A DNA stretch of 64,000 nt from contig OX457027.1 in NCBI GenBank assembly GCA_949752745.1, forward strand, positions 18,122,603 through 18,186,602, read 5' to 3'. This DNA is from Protula sp. h YS-2021. Lineage: Eukaryota; Annelida; Polychaeta; Sabellida; Serpulidae. Every line of letters begins with the position of its first letter. Position 1 is the first letter of the stretch. The notes beneath the pieces were generated by a model. The model was not told where the DNA came from. It saw only the letters and a list, made by a program, of their open reading frames with translations, and ran no database searches. Of the stretch, positions 55,101 through 63,136 are shown one piece after another. Made by a program: the position numbers and the translations under genes.

Positions 55101-56470
55101 GACTGGTAGTCGAATTGAATGCTACGATTTGCACTTATTTCAACAATGTTATCAAATTCAGCATACACTATAACATTAACTGTATTTTGCAAGGCACCAG
55201 CAAAATTCATTTCTAGTCTCAAATTCCCATGTTTGATAAGGGCATAATGATCAGCACCATCATAATCAGGTGTTAAGTCGAAAGAAAACAAAGAATAACC
55301 TCTAGGCCAATCTTCCCGTTTTATAATGGAACTTTTCTCACCATCCAATCTATCAAAAGATTTGTAAAGAGTTTCAAAAGCATCAAGATATTTGTCTTGA
55401 TTTATATCAAGCTTGAGAGGTTTGGATAGGACTGGTTCACTATCAGAGTAAAGCTGCATAAAGTTAAGATTAAAATGTTCAAAATTGTATGAATTTCTCA
55501 ATACTGTTCCAGCAAAGGATTCATTATGGACCATTCCAATGACAATACGCTTTGGTAATTGGCCTAAAAAGATGCTATCTTTCACAAAAGATTGAAATCC
55601 AGTTGGAATAGCTAAAACTTTACATTCTTTTCTATTAACAATAAACTTAGCAGGACTTTTCATCAATGCATCTGCATGTCCCAACTGAATACCTGGACTA
55701 ACCCTCACTTTGCGAATGGTTAAAAACGCTTCTCTCACTTCTACTTTAAAACCATTATTTGCAGCCATTAATACATATCCATCTTTTTGTCTATGTAAAC
55801 GTAATTTCATACTAACACCATTGGGAAGATAACGATCCTGCTCAAACAAATCTACCCTTAAACCGCCTGTAAGCATAAACTCACGGCTTAGACGTGTATA
55901 CAAATAGCGATTATGTAAACCATTATTTCCTGTTTCAGCTATATCACCACCTTCAATATTTACATGAAAACCTGATACATATCTTTCATGATTAGGTCTT
56001 TTCACCTCATGAGTATTCATTGACCCGGCAGTATCTTTATAGATGAGACGCATAGAGCGCTCAGAATTGAGACTTTCTTCCGAGTCATGAATGAGATGAG
56101 ATATGATGCTGGTATAACCATGGGTATTGTTACTATGTGATATCAAACGATCATTTAGAAATAATTCAATATTGGACCATAACCCATTAAACAAATCATT
56201 GATACATGACACGTTATCATCTAGACCACACAGTGTTCCATCAGCCTTGACAATGCGACATACAATATGGAGTTTACTGTTCTTTAAATCTAGATATTCT
56301 TCTGTACTCGCAGGAATGTAGAATTCTATTGGAGCACCCTCTCTAATGGTAGTCATTGGTTGATAGTCTACATTATAACTTTTTTCTACAGCAGTTTGCG
56401 TTGGTGGTATGTGAAACCATTCTAATGGAGAAAGGCTACATTCACAAGAATGATTATGAATTAAAGACAT
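55097..56470 (-). CDS. Major capsid protein, double jelly-roll (hexon-like)
   Basis: 457 residues, complete. It belongs to the Polinton major capsid family often labelled F54H12.2-like in animal genomes. Recognisable parts are the N-terminal FHIPPTQTAVEKS, the strand EGAPIEFYIPASTEEYLDL, a central FKVEVREAFLTIRKVRVSPG and the end GNLRLEMNFAGALQNTVNVI. Two jelly-roll barrels are expected, forming trimeric capsomers in the nucleus. It starts 2 bases after the preceding gene. No frame damage was seen, which suggests recent function. Confidence 0.92.
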   Translation of the reverse strand: MSLIHNHSCECSLSPLEWFHIPPTQTAVEKSYNVDYQPMTTIREGAPIEFYIPASTEEYLDLKNSKLHIVCRIVKADGTLCGLDDNVSCINDLFNGLWSNIELFLNDRLISHSNNTHGYTSIISHLIHDSEESLNSERSMRLIYKDTAGSMNTHEVKRPNHERYVSGFHVNIEGGDIAETGNNGLHNRYLYTRLSREFMLTGGLRVDLFEQDRYLPNGVSMKLRLHRQKDGYVLMAANNGFKVEVREAFLTIRKVRVSPGIQLGHADALMKSPAKFIVNRKECKVLAIPTGFQSFVKDSIFLGQLPKRIVIGMVHNESFAGTVLRNSYNFEHFNLNFMQLYSDSEPVLSKPLKLDINQDKYLDAFETLYKSFDRLDGEKSSIIKREDWPRGYSLFSFDLTPDYDGADHYALIKHGNLRLEMNFAGALQNTVNVIVYAEFDNIVEISANRSIQFDYQS

Positions 56471-56472
56471 GA

Positions 56473-56829
56473 TTAAAAAATATCTTTCTTATGTTTTTTT
56501 GATGTTATCCGTTTAGCTGCCTTTCGCCTTCTGACACCTTTTGCTCGTTTCGGTCTCTTTTGTCCTCGTAACCCACCACCAAACATACGTTGTGCTACTC
56601 GACCTGTAACATCTTTCGCAATATCTTTTGCAGCCCTTTTAAGATGTGGTGCAACGATTTTAGCCCCTGTCTTAAGCAGTGGAATAGCTTTTCGAGCCAA
56701 TGATCCCAGTATTGAACCAATACCATCTCCATATTGTATTCGCGCTCCTTTAAATCCTTGTAATTCTCCACCCACTTGGCGAAGAAAATGGTCGCGATAT
56801 ATAGATGGATTGTGTGTGTATGCTTTCAT
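56473..56829 (-). CDS. pVI/core-like basic capsid protein
   Basis: 118 residues. A short head is followed by a Gly-rich amphipathic stretch (DGIGSILGSLARKAIPLL) and a strongly basic tail (GQKRPKRAKGVRRRKAAKR). The site RMFGG-G in the middle fits the adenain consensus (M/L/I)xGG-X and would separate helix from basic tail. Adenovirus pVI and pX/core proteins show the same combination of membrane-active helix and DNA-binding tail. It is placed between penton and major capsid genes and shares an ATGA overlap with penton. Confidence 0.75.
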   Translation of the reverse strand: MKAYTHNPSIYRDHFLRQVGGELQGFKGARIQYGDGIGSILGSLARKAIPLLKTGAKIVAPHLKRAAKDIAKDVTGRVAQRMFGGGLRGQKRPKRAKGVRRRKAAKRITSKKHKKDIF

Positions 56830-57590
56830 AATGCTTTTGGTCGAAAATGAAGTTTACAGATCACCTTTCCAGTTTGAAATGGAACATTATAGCCTGTGTC
56901 GTCCTTAATATTCATTTCTATCACGTCAAATTTGGATGTGTTTACAGGAACATAATGAGGTTCTCCATAAGTTTTCATGATAATGTCTCCATCATGTCCT
57001 TGTATTCCAACAGAACGTAGCAAAGGGACATAATAATCACTAACAACTTGTGGCTCACAAATACTACAGTATACATAAAGTGTATAAAATCCCTGTTTCA
57101 CATCAGCTTTATGTTCAGCTGTGCACGTTTCAGTATACCATTGATCTGGAATAAATCCTAAAATCTCAGCTAATCCAGTGGAGAATAACACTTCAAAGCC
57201 GTATTTTAGAAATAGAAAAACACGTCGTCTAATTTTATCATACTTTATCTGAATAGCTTCTTTAAGGTCATCTTTCATAGAATTAGTTGCTTCTTTATTG
57301 ACTGCCTGACATATCTCTTGTATGGATCTGTAGTAACCATAAGGAATATTGATTGTGTCAAGAACAACATTATTCAGTGGTTGTTGTCGATACTGAATAG
57401 AATAGTCCATTCCATGTCTCATGGTTGTCCATGTATGTGGATATTGAATTTCAGCTAAAGCCACTTCATATTTTCCGTTCAGATAGATGGTTCGAGGCAT
57501 ACGAATTTGATAATTCGAAGTCTTGTTGTTGGGATAATAGTTCATACTAGCATTGCTGGGTAAAGTAATGTAAAAACTTGTTGACTCCAT
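56826..57590 (-). CDS. Minor capsid protein, penton-like single jelly-roll
   Basis: 254 residues, complete, ATG at 57590. Typical Polinton penton features: N-terminal FYITLPSNASMNYYPNNKTS, the strand KYEVALAEIQYPHTW, GYYRSIQEICQAVN, and LGFIPDQWY with C-terminal VPVNTSKFDVIEMNIKDDTG. It would form the pentameric vertices of the capsid. The spacing to the next upstream gene is 50 bases. Confidence 0.88.
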   Translation of the reverse strand: MESTSFYITLPSNASMNYYPNNKTSNYQIRMPRTIYLNGKYEVALAEIQYPHTWTTMRHGMDYSIQYRQQPLNNVVLDTINIPYGYYRSIQEICQAVNKEATNSMKDDLKEAIQIKYDKIRRRVFLFLKYGFEVLFSTGLAEILGFIPDQWYTETCTAEHKADVKQGFYTLYVYCSICEPQVVSDYYVPLLRSVGIQGHDGDIIMKTYGEPHYVPVNTSKFDVIEMNIKDDTGYNVPFQTGKVICKLHFRPKAL

Positions 57591-57640
57591 GGCAGCTAAA
57601 TCGTTTATGTGATGTAGACTAGATGTGTATATACATTACT

Positions 57641-57841
57641 TCATGTTTGACACTCTTCATCTACATTGCTGTCTACATTATTGTCTAAATTGCTATCTAC
57701 ATGATCTAAATTAGTATCTACTACTTCTCCCTGACAACAAGCACTAACACACCTAATTTTTACAGGAATAGTATTTTTATTTCCATTTTCTTTACAACAA
57801 CAACACCATAGCTTTTTAATCCATGTTAAAAAGTTTCCCAT
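57641..57841 (-). CDS. Small lipid-anchor candidate (MGNFLTW...WCCCCK)
   Basis: 66 residues. The start MGNFLTWIKK fits N-myristoylation (Gly2, small residue near position 6), and WCCCCK just after offers clustered cysteines for palmitoylation. The C-terminal half is acidic and repetitive (NLDHVDSNLDNNVDSNVD), ending ECQT. No transmembrane segment. It overlaps the upstream gene by 16 bases. A membrane-tethered matrix or assembly factor is an inference. No family recognised. Confidence 0.6.
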   Translation of the reverse strand: MGNFLTWIKKLWCCCCKENGNKNTIPVKIRCVSACCQGEVVDTNLDHVDSNLDNNVDSNVDEECQT

Positions 57842-58416
57842 CCTTCTGGAAACAATCTTTGTTGACGCTGTTGTTGCTCTTTTGTAATATCTTCACGAGT
57901 TGTCTTTTTGCCAAAAACAGTTTTTGGAATATTAGCGTCTACAATTTCCTCAATAAACTGCTTCCAACCACGCGGTGGTTCTCGTCGTTCTTTTCTTTTT
58001 GTAGCAACCAATGCTTCTTTCAACAAATCAATAATGTTAGAATTTGTAATGAAAGTACCTGTTTTTAAAACAAGTTCATTTTTATCTGTCCATCTCGTAC
58101 CATATTTCTTAAGTTCTGCCAGAAGTTGTGTTAGTTTTACATGATAAATAGGTTGAAAATGGTTTAGAAACTGTTGGGACTTTTCTGATTTTTCTGCATT
58201 AGATGCTGCAACAGACTTTTGTCGTTGTTGTTGTGATTGAATTGTTCGTAAATGACGTCCAAGCACTTGAGACATTTCTATTGCTTTTTCACGAGTTCGT
58301 TTCCCACGTAAAAGTTTATTCACTTTCGTTTTGATTTCAACATCTTTTCCCTTCTTTTCTAACAACATTTTATAATCATATTCAGGAATGAGAACCATTT
58401 TCAAAGTATGTTTCAT
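57826..58416 (-). CDS. Conserved Polinton morphogenesis-block protein, unknown
   Basis: 196 residues. A basic coiled-coil-like first half (KLLRGKRTREKAIEMSQVLG; Gln-rich middle) leads to a second part with LVLKTGTFITNSNIIDLLKE and PPRGWKQFIEEIVDANIPK. I have the impression that similar proteins sit beside the ATPase in other Polintons, but no function is known to me. The ATGA overlap with the upstream gene argues for co-translation. A core or scaffolding role is possible. Confidence 0.6.
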   Translation of the reverse strand: MKHTLKMVLIPEYDYKMLLEKKGKDVEIKTKVNKLLRGKRTREKAIEMSQVLGRHLRTIQSQQQRQKSVAASNAEKSEKSQQFLNHFQPIYHVKLTQLLAELKKYGTRWTDKNELVLKTGTFITNSNIIDLLKEALVATKRKERREPPRGWKQFIEEIVDANIPKTVFGKKTTREDITKEQQQRQQRLFPEGWETF

Positions 58417-58739
58417 TTTAACAGCAACTGAGCTAACAAGGGTAATGCAAATTTAGCAATAGCTCCAATAAATCCTCCTTTCTGATTAACCAACTTCTTT
58501 TTTCTTCGAAGTGATATCTTCTTATTAGCCAGTGTACGTAGGGTATGACGTTCACGCTTGAATAACTTATACCTTTTTGAGCTTAAGGGTAAATGTCCCC
58601 GCAATATATTCAAACAAATTTCAAACAAGCTAGTTAATTCCTCCTTAGTAGCTTGTTGTAGTAAGGATTTACGTCGTTTAGGCCCGCTGCGTGCGAGCAA
58701 GTGAAGCAAAGGTTGATTCGCTTGAATACGTTTAGACAT
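58413..58739 (-). CDS. Small basic protein with hydrophobic C-terminus
   Basis: 108 residues. Strongly basic middle (KRYKLFKRERHTLRTLANKK, then RRKKKL), ending in a Gly-Gly and a hydrophobic helix (GGFIGAIAKFALPLLAQLLL). The NQKGG-F junction is close to an adenain site. The layout resembles a DNA-condensing minor core protein with a membrane-active tail. It overlaps the ATPase gene by 8 bases. Confidence 0.6.
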   Translation of the reverse strand: MSKRIQANQPLLHLLARSGPKRRKSLLQQATKEELTSLFEICLNILRGHLPLSSKRYKLFKRERHTLRTLANKKISLRRKKKLVNQKGGFIGAIAKFALPLLAQLLLK

Positions 58740-59392
58740 CTTGACTGCGAATGGTTAAATGACTTGGTTCTTGTTCATACGCCACCTTATCAACATATAC
58801 ATAATGTGTATCTTTTGGTAAAATGCCTGTACGAATACGTAGTTGATCATTTGTCTTTGGCTTCAAATCAATGAATAAATAGCCGTGAGGTTTGCTGGTA
58901 GCATCTTGATAGGCTTCTATGAGAAATTGAGATTTTCCAGGATACATTTGTCGCGCTAATGTACTTATTTGTTGACTGTCTCTAGGATTTTTAAACAGAA
59001 TGATGTAATGTGTATTCAAACTAATATTACGCATTTCTCTACCATGATGAAACAAATTATGCACAATAAAAATAATGCTTAGATTTTGATGACTGCTGCC
59101 AACACTAAAGAGACGTGTCATGCGCTCATCACTATGACATTTAGTCATTAAGTCATCAATGATGAGTAAGTTTGGTTTTTTCGGGTTAAAACGCTCTTCA
59201 ATGTTATCTGGAATGCCTTGGTAAAATTCCACACCTTTCATTCCCTTATACAAAGGCTGATCTGCTGCATAGAGCCATAAAATGGTTTTTTGGAGAGGGT
59301 TTAATTAACTTTTGTTCTAGAATTTCTCTAACTAGAGAAGTTTTACCACTGCCTGTAGGTCCAGAGACCAAACACGTGAATGGATGCTTCAT
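58732..59392 (-). CDS. Packaging ATPase (FtsK/HerA type), frameshifted
   Basis: The ATG at 59392 overlaps the integrase stop as ATGA. Walker A (SGPTGSGKTS) is encoded at about 59365-59338, and the Walker B strand NLLIIDDLM plus FIVHNLFHHG lie in a second frame from about 59310 to 58732. A single-base frameshift at about 59288-59305 separates them. Such ATPases pump DNA into the procapsid, and the length (about 220 residues) is normal for Polintons. The break leaves the Walker A frame ending in an early stop, so this copy is non-functional unless the shift is a consensus error. Confidence 0.88.
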
Positions 59393-60490
59393 TTTCGAAT
59401 ATCTGTTTCTTTCACCCAACTGTTAAACTTCTTTGGCCAACCTAACCACTTCACAAATAATTCTTTAACACCTCGTCTTTTTCGTGTTTTCAAGACCTTT
59501 TCAATTCTGTAGACTGATTCAATATCTTTTGTCACTTTCTGCAGTTCTTCTTCATAAAAATGACCGTCAATATCTTCATCCAAAAAGTCTTTCACACGAT
59601 ACAAGTGTATTCCTTGCTTCTTACAACGATGTGTGATAATGAACACTTCTTGCGTCCACTTTATATGATAATCCCGTTGAAATACATATTTCATGTGAGA
59701 AATGCGAACCTGATCACCAATTTTAAATTTGTAGGGTTTTTTCTTCTTTGGTTTTAATTTCAATTTGTCTACATACATATACTTCCACACTTTCGATTCT
59801 ATGTCTTTACGAATATCTGCAGGAGCATACTTATTAGGGAGGGAGCCATGAGGTCTATGGTTATAATTATACACTAAGTCTGGAAGGATGTCCATATATC
59901 GATACGTTTGATTATGAAGGAAATATCGATACATCATTCCCTTTAGAGTACGAATGACTCTCTCAGCAAAGTTGGCTTTGGTTTCATTCTTTGTCGTATA
60001 GGCATGTATTCCCTCCTTCTTCAAAAATGCTTTTACCCATCTGTTTTTAAATTCAGTTCCTTTATCTGACCTTAGAGTTCGTGGTCTTCGTTGTGTTTCT
60101 TGAAAAATCTTTTGAAAGGCTTCTATGACGCTGGAATGTGATTTATTAGGGATTGGCTGCACCCATAAATATTTGGAAAACACATCAATGACAACCAATA
60201 AAAAGTGGGTATCATCATTATAGGAAGCTATGTTTCCCATGTCAGCTAAATCAATATCCCACATGTCATCAATTCCACGTGTAATGACACGTTGCCTTTT
60301 AAACCTATATTTTACAGGTTGTAATAAACTGAAGGCATCTTGATCCTGTAACCATTTCTTCACTTGTGAATGAGTGACTGGCTGATCATGTTTTTTTAAT
60401 ATGTGATAAAGTTTTTTAAGGACCAGCAAATGCCCCGGGTTGACCAGGTTTAAAGTAAATATTGGTTAAGTAGTCTTTCCACGTCGACAT
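59389..60490 (-). CDS. DDE integrase with C-terminal chromodomain, frameshifted near start
   Basis: The ATG at 60490 begins MSTWKDYLTNIYFKPG, then a single-base frameshift at about 60418-60428 leads to the long frame. The catalytic core shows MWDIDLADM (first Asp), LRSDKGTEFKNRW (second Asp) and NFAERVIRTLKG (Glu), the DDE triad of retroviral-type integrases. The end (YRIEKVLKTRKRRG, VKWLGWPKKFNSWVKETDI) is a chromodomain, which in such elements can direct insertion to modified histones. It inserts the element DNA into the host genome. Without the upstream ATG only a non-ATG start is available to the long frame. Confidence 0.92.
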
Positions 60491-60507
60491 GTTAACACTA
60501 AATGATC

Positions 60508-60616
60508 AACACTTGTTAACATATCTTGCATTTTATTTTATCAACGCATCTAACATTTTATCAACATATCATGCATTTTATCAACACATCTTAAATTTTA
60601 TTTTTATCAACATGTC
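60508..60616. repeat. AT-rich tandem repeat upstream of the integrase
   Basis: Five degenerate units of about 21 bases, TTTTATCAACATATCATGCA. It lies between the integrase ATG and the next gene, so it probably contains the promoter for the morphogenesis block. No clean TATA box was found. Confidence 0.65.
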
Positions 60617-60949
60617 TTACAAATCGAGTATTGATACAATGGTGTGAATTATTGAAGTCCATTGATCTTCAATGTATATTAACCAGCTACTTAATTCATC
60701 AAATGTGATAGCATCTACGCCATATTTTTCACAACGTTGATTTGCATTATCTAACACTTTATCTAAATGAATGTAATATTTAGCTTCATTCCAATATGTA
60801 TAGACACATGTAGAATGACACATATGTTCTGAACACTCTTCATTTTGACAAGCAGGACATACTAAACATGCAAACTTTTTTACAGCTAATAACATTTCTT
60901 CACAATATGTTTTTTGCACAATATATTGTCTCAATGTAATGTCCACCAT
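60617..60949 (-). CDS. Small zinc-binding orphan protein
   Basis: 110 residues from ATG at 60949. A cysteine cluster (CLVCPACQNEECSEHMCHSTC) is followed by a helical end with FDELSSWLIYIEDQW. The end resembles FDEVREWLIYI at the end of the upstream gene, so the two are probably paralogues. The start overlaps the upstream stop as TAATG. Function unknown. Confidence 0.55.
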   Translation of the reverse strand: MVDITLRQYIVQKTYCEEMLLAVKKFACLVCPACQNEECSEHMCHSTCVYTYWNEAKYYIHLDKVLDNANQRCEKYGVDAITFDELSSWLIYIEDQWTSIIHTIVSILDL

Positions 60950-61236
60950 TATACTGCAATGTAGATTAACCACTCTCTCACTTCATCAAACAGTCCTGGA
61001 TCAAATCGAGCGAAGTGATATGCTGCTTCCACATCAAACTCCTCAGCTCCACCAATGTTTGAAAACATACACTCTTTGATGAAATCCTCGCGTAAGTTTG
61101 GTACGTTCAACGTGGAATGAGCAAGTTCCCAATAAATGTCAAAGTGCTGCAGTTGTTGTTGAATAGATCCAAAACGTGCCAGTTCACTTATCATGTAGTC
61201 CACATACTTGTCCTTAAAACACGTTTCTACATCCAT
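60949..61236 (-). CDS. Small helical orphan protein
   Basis: 95 residues, ATG to TAA. Mostly predicted helix, acidic, without cysteine pairs, ending FDEVREWLIYIAV. Its paralogue is downstream (60617-60949). No family recognised. Confidence 0.55.
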   Translation of the reverse strand: MDVETCFKDKYVDYMISELARFGSIQQQLQHFDIYWELAHSTLNVPNLREDFIKECMFSNIGGAEEFDVEAAYHFARFDPGLFDEVREWLIYIAV

Positions 61237-61300
61237 CTTTCACATGTCCATATAACACGTCTGCACACTGTGGTGGCTGGTAAGCAAATGACTCTCAGTC

Positions 61301-61573
61301 TTACTCCACAGAAACAGTTAGTAAGCCGCACTTGTTGCAGAAGTTGTCTGGTTCACACAACTTGCAATTGTACTTGTGGCAGTGACAATCATAATCCTCA
61401 GCATATCCGTAAGCACCGCAATATTCACAGGTAAGTCCAAGTTGATTTTGCACATCCATATTCTCCAATTGAACTTCAGCCAGTCTTTTCTTAGATAACT
61501 TTGACACTTTCATCCGATTGTCCTTTTGCAGCTTGATAGGAGTTTTCTTGCCATGACATTCCGTACATGGCAA
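61301..61573 (-). CDS. Cys-rich zinc protein, start uncertain
   Basis: About 90 codons. A CTEC pair at the beginning and, near the end, CEYCGAYGYAEDYDCHCHKY then CKLC and CNKC: at least four zinc-binding pairs. No ATG precedes the first pair in frame; the first internal ATG is at 61513 and would omit it. The true start may be lost, frameshifted or non-ATG. Confidence 0.5.
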   Translation of the reverse strand: MPCTECHGKKTPIKLQKDNRMKVSKLSKKRLAEVQLENMDVQNQLGLTCEYCGAYGYAEDYDCHCHKYNCKLCEPDNFCNKCGLLTVSVE

Positions 61574-61579
61574 TAAGGT

Positions 61580-61921
61580 TTAGGTAATGCTATCCATCTC
61601 CTGAAGCAATGTCTCCCATTCACCATCATTCATGTTGATGTAATACTTGTATTCTTTCCCTTCAAACAGTGATGCTTGCACAAAACTCACATAGCGCATA
61701 TCCACGTATGAAATGACTTCAAGCCACTTCGTTTGCGTTAAGTATAGTTTGAAGCCAATGTCGCGTAATCTTGCTAAGTTCAGACACACAATCTTCCACA
61801 AGGATGGTGATAAAGCAAGCCATCTCTCTCCACGTTTGATTCGAATAAATAATCCAAATAGTCCATGCTCCACAGTAATGGTTAAGTTTGCACTCATTTT
61901 AAAGCTGCTTGTCTTCTCCAT
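61580..61921 (-). CDS. PC4-like paralogue in the right arm, two-repeat
   Basis: 113 residues from ATG at 61921. Half one: NLTITVEHGLFGLFIRIKR, GERWLALSPSLWKIVCLNL. Half two: GFKLYLTQTKWLEVISYVDM, YKYYINMNDGEWETLLQEMD. Both halves repeat the strands-then-Trp-helix layout of the genes at 53463-54513, on the opposite strand and 7 kb away. It has its own TATA box 41 bases upstream. Probably a transposed member of the same family. Confidence 0.6.
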   Translation of the reverse strand: MEKTSSFKMSANLTITVEHGLFGLFIRIKRGERWLALSPSLWKIVCLNLARLRDIGFKLYLTQTKWLEVISYVDMRYVSFVQASLFEGKEYKYYINMNDGEWETLLQEMDSIT

Positions 61922-61961
61922 GGCTGCGCGTTGAATGATGACTGCACTTGACACCTCACTC

Positions 61962-61969
61962 CTTTTATA
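61962..61969 (-). promoter_or_regulatory. TATA box of the right-arm PC4-like gene
   Basis: TATAAAAG on the minus strand, squeezed between the stop of the upstream gene (61976) and the ATG at 61921. Confidence 0.65.
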
Positions 61970-61975
61970 TGGACA

Positions 61976-63052
61976 TTACATGTATGTTTTCATGAGATGC
62001 TTGCAAAATCGCGGAGTAATCTCGTTGAAACCATCCAGAAAGGCTGTTGGCAAACCGTCTGTCAAAGATTGTCTCATAACAATCACTAAAAAGTCTCCTC
62101 GTTTGCGACTTCCAATTATCCATTGAAAGAGCATTGGCATGGTGAAATGTCCTTTTTCATAGAGGTAAGCCATCATATCATACACCTTAATACGTTCTTC
62201 AAGGTACTTGAAGCCATGTAGCATGACCTTTGCACATTTGGAATCGCGATCCTCATCAACACACTTTGGCGGCGGTAGAGATAAAGTCTTAAAAAGTTCC
62301 TCATGAAGACTTCGAATAAGTTGAACGAAACGTCGGGTCATGGCTTCGGAGAACTGCGGCTCTGACTCGGGAACATGCTCTATGTTTCCTTCTAGCATGT
62401 AGATAAGCTGAATGACAGTGTTCACTTCTTCCGTTAGGTATATGTATGTGTGCTGATCGAAAAAGCCTTCTTCACATAAACACCATAAAATGTTGCAATC
62501 AATCAGAGGAATCACTGCTTGAAAGTTTCGTTTCAACAGCGTGACGTCTTCCTCAGTAACAGGAATAGTTTTGCTCAATTCGAATTTAGATTTCAGCTGC
62601 TTGTCATCGTCGTCGCTGTCGTCATCGTCGTTGTCGTCATTGTCGTCATCGTCGTTGTCGTCATTGTCGTCGTCACCGTCGTCATCGCTTGACATGACCA
62701 CTTCTTCCTCCTCAAGATGCTCTAGATGAGCCTGTAACTTTGTACTAAGTGGCTTGGCGCTACCATTTACAAGCGCATTGGCAACCCAGAACGGATAGTC
62801 AGATCCCTCGGGATCGGGCATTGCTTGCTGTACTGGCTGTACTTCTTCAGGCCTAGTTTGCTGTACTGTAGACACGTCTGACGGAGCCTCTAATGCTTCC
62901 TCCAAGGTTTTTTCAGCTTCTGCTAGTGTACTTAGGAAGGCAGCAGTCTCCTCTGCAGTTAAAACTGCATCTGTAAAAGCCATTGTTTCATTGCTGAACA
63001 GGCTATCAATTTCCATGTTGCTAGCCGTTGCTGCTTTTCGAGACGTCTCCAT
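61976..63052 (-). CDS. Acidic protein with two CARD-like death-fold regions
   Basis: 358 residues from ATG at 63052. An N-terminal acidic, Ala/Glu-rich part is followed by a long Asp/Asn run (62575-62690 in the DNA). Two helical regions then fit the CARD pattern: LLKRNFQAVIPLIDCNILW, LCEEGFFDQHTYIYL and VIQLIYMLEGN; and RIKVYDMMAYLYEKGHFTM, LFQWIIGSRKRGDFLVIVMR and GLPTAFLDGF. CARDs mediate assembly of apoptosis and innate-immune signalling complexes, so a decoy or inhibitor role would make sense. The assignment is by eye. The frame is intact and preceded by TATAAAAA. Confidence 0.6.
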   Translation of the reverse strand: METSRKAATASNMEIDSLFSNETMAFTDAVLTAEETAAFLSTLAEAEKTLEEALEAPSDVSTVQQTRPEEVQPVQQAMPDPEGSDYPFWVANALVNGSAKPLSTKLQAHLEHLEEEEVVMSSDDDGDDDNDDNDDDDNDDNDDDDSDDDDKQLKSKFELSKTIPVTEEDVTLLKRNFQAVIPLIDCNILWCLCEEGFFDQHTYIYLTEEVNTVIQLIYMLEGNIEHVPESEPQFSEAMTRRFVQLIRSLHEELFKTLSLPPPKCVDEDRDSKCAKVMLHGFKYLEERIKVYDMMAYLYEKGHFTMPMLFQWIIGSRKRGDFLVIVMRQSLTDGLPTAFLDGFNEITPRFCKHLMKTYM

Positions 63053-63095
63053 GATGGTTTGGCAATGCAATGGCCATAGTGGTGTCAACCCGACG

Positions 63096-63103
63096 TTTTT
63101 ATA
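63096..63103 (-). promoter_or_regulatory. TATA box of the CARD-like gene
   Basis: TATAAAAA on the minus strand, 43 bases before the ATG at 63052. Confidence 0.65.
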
Positions 63104-63136
63104 CTACTGAGCCGTGAGCCCAGCGGCTAAATAGTT

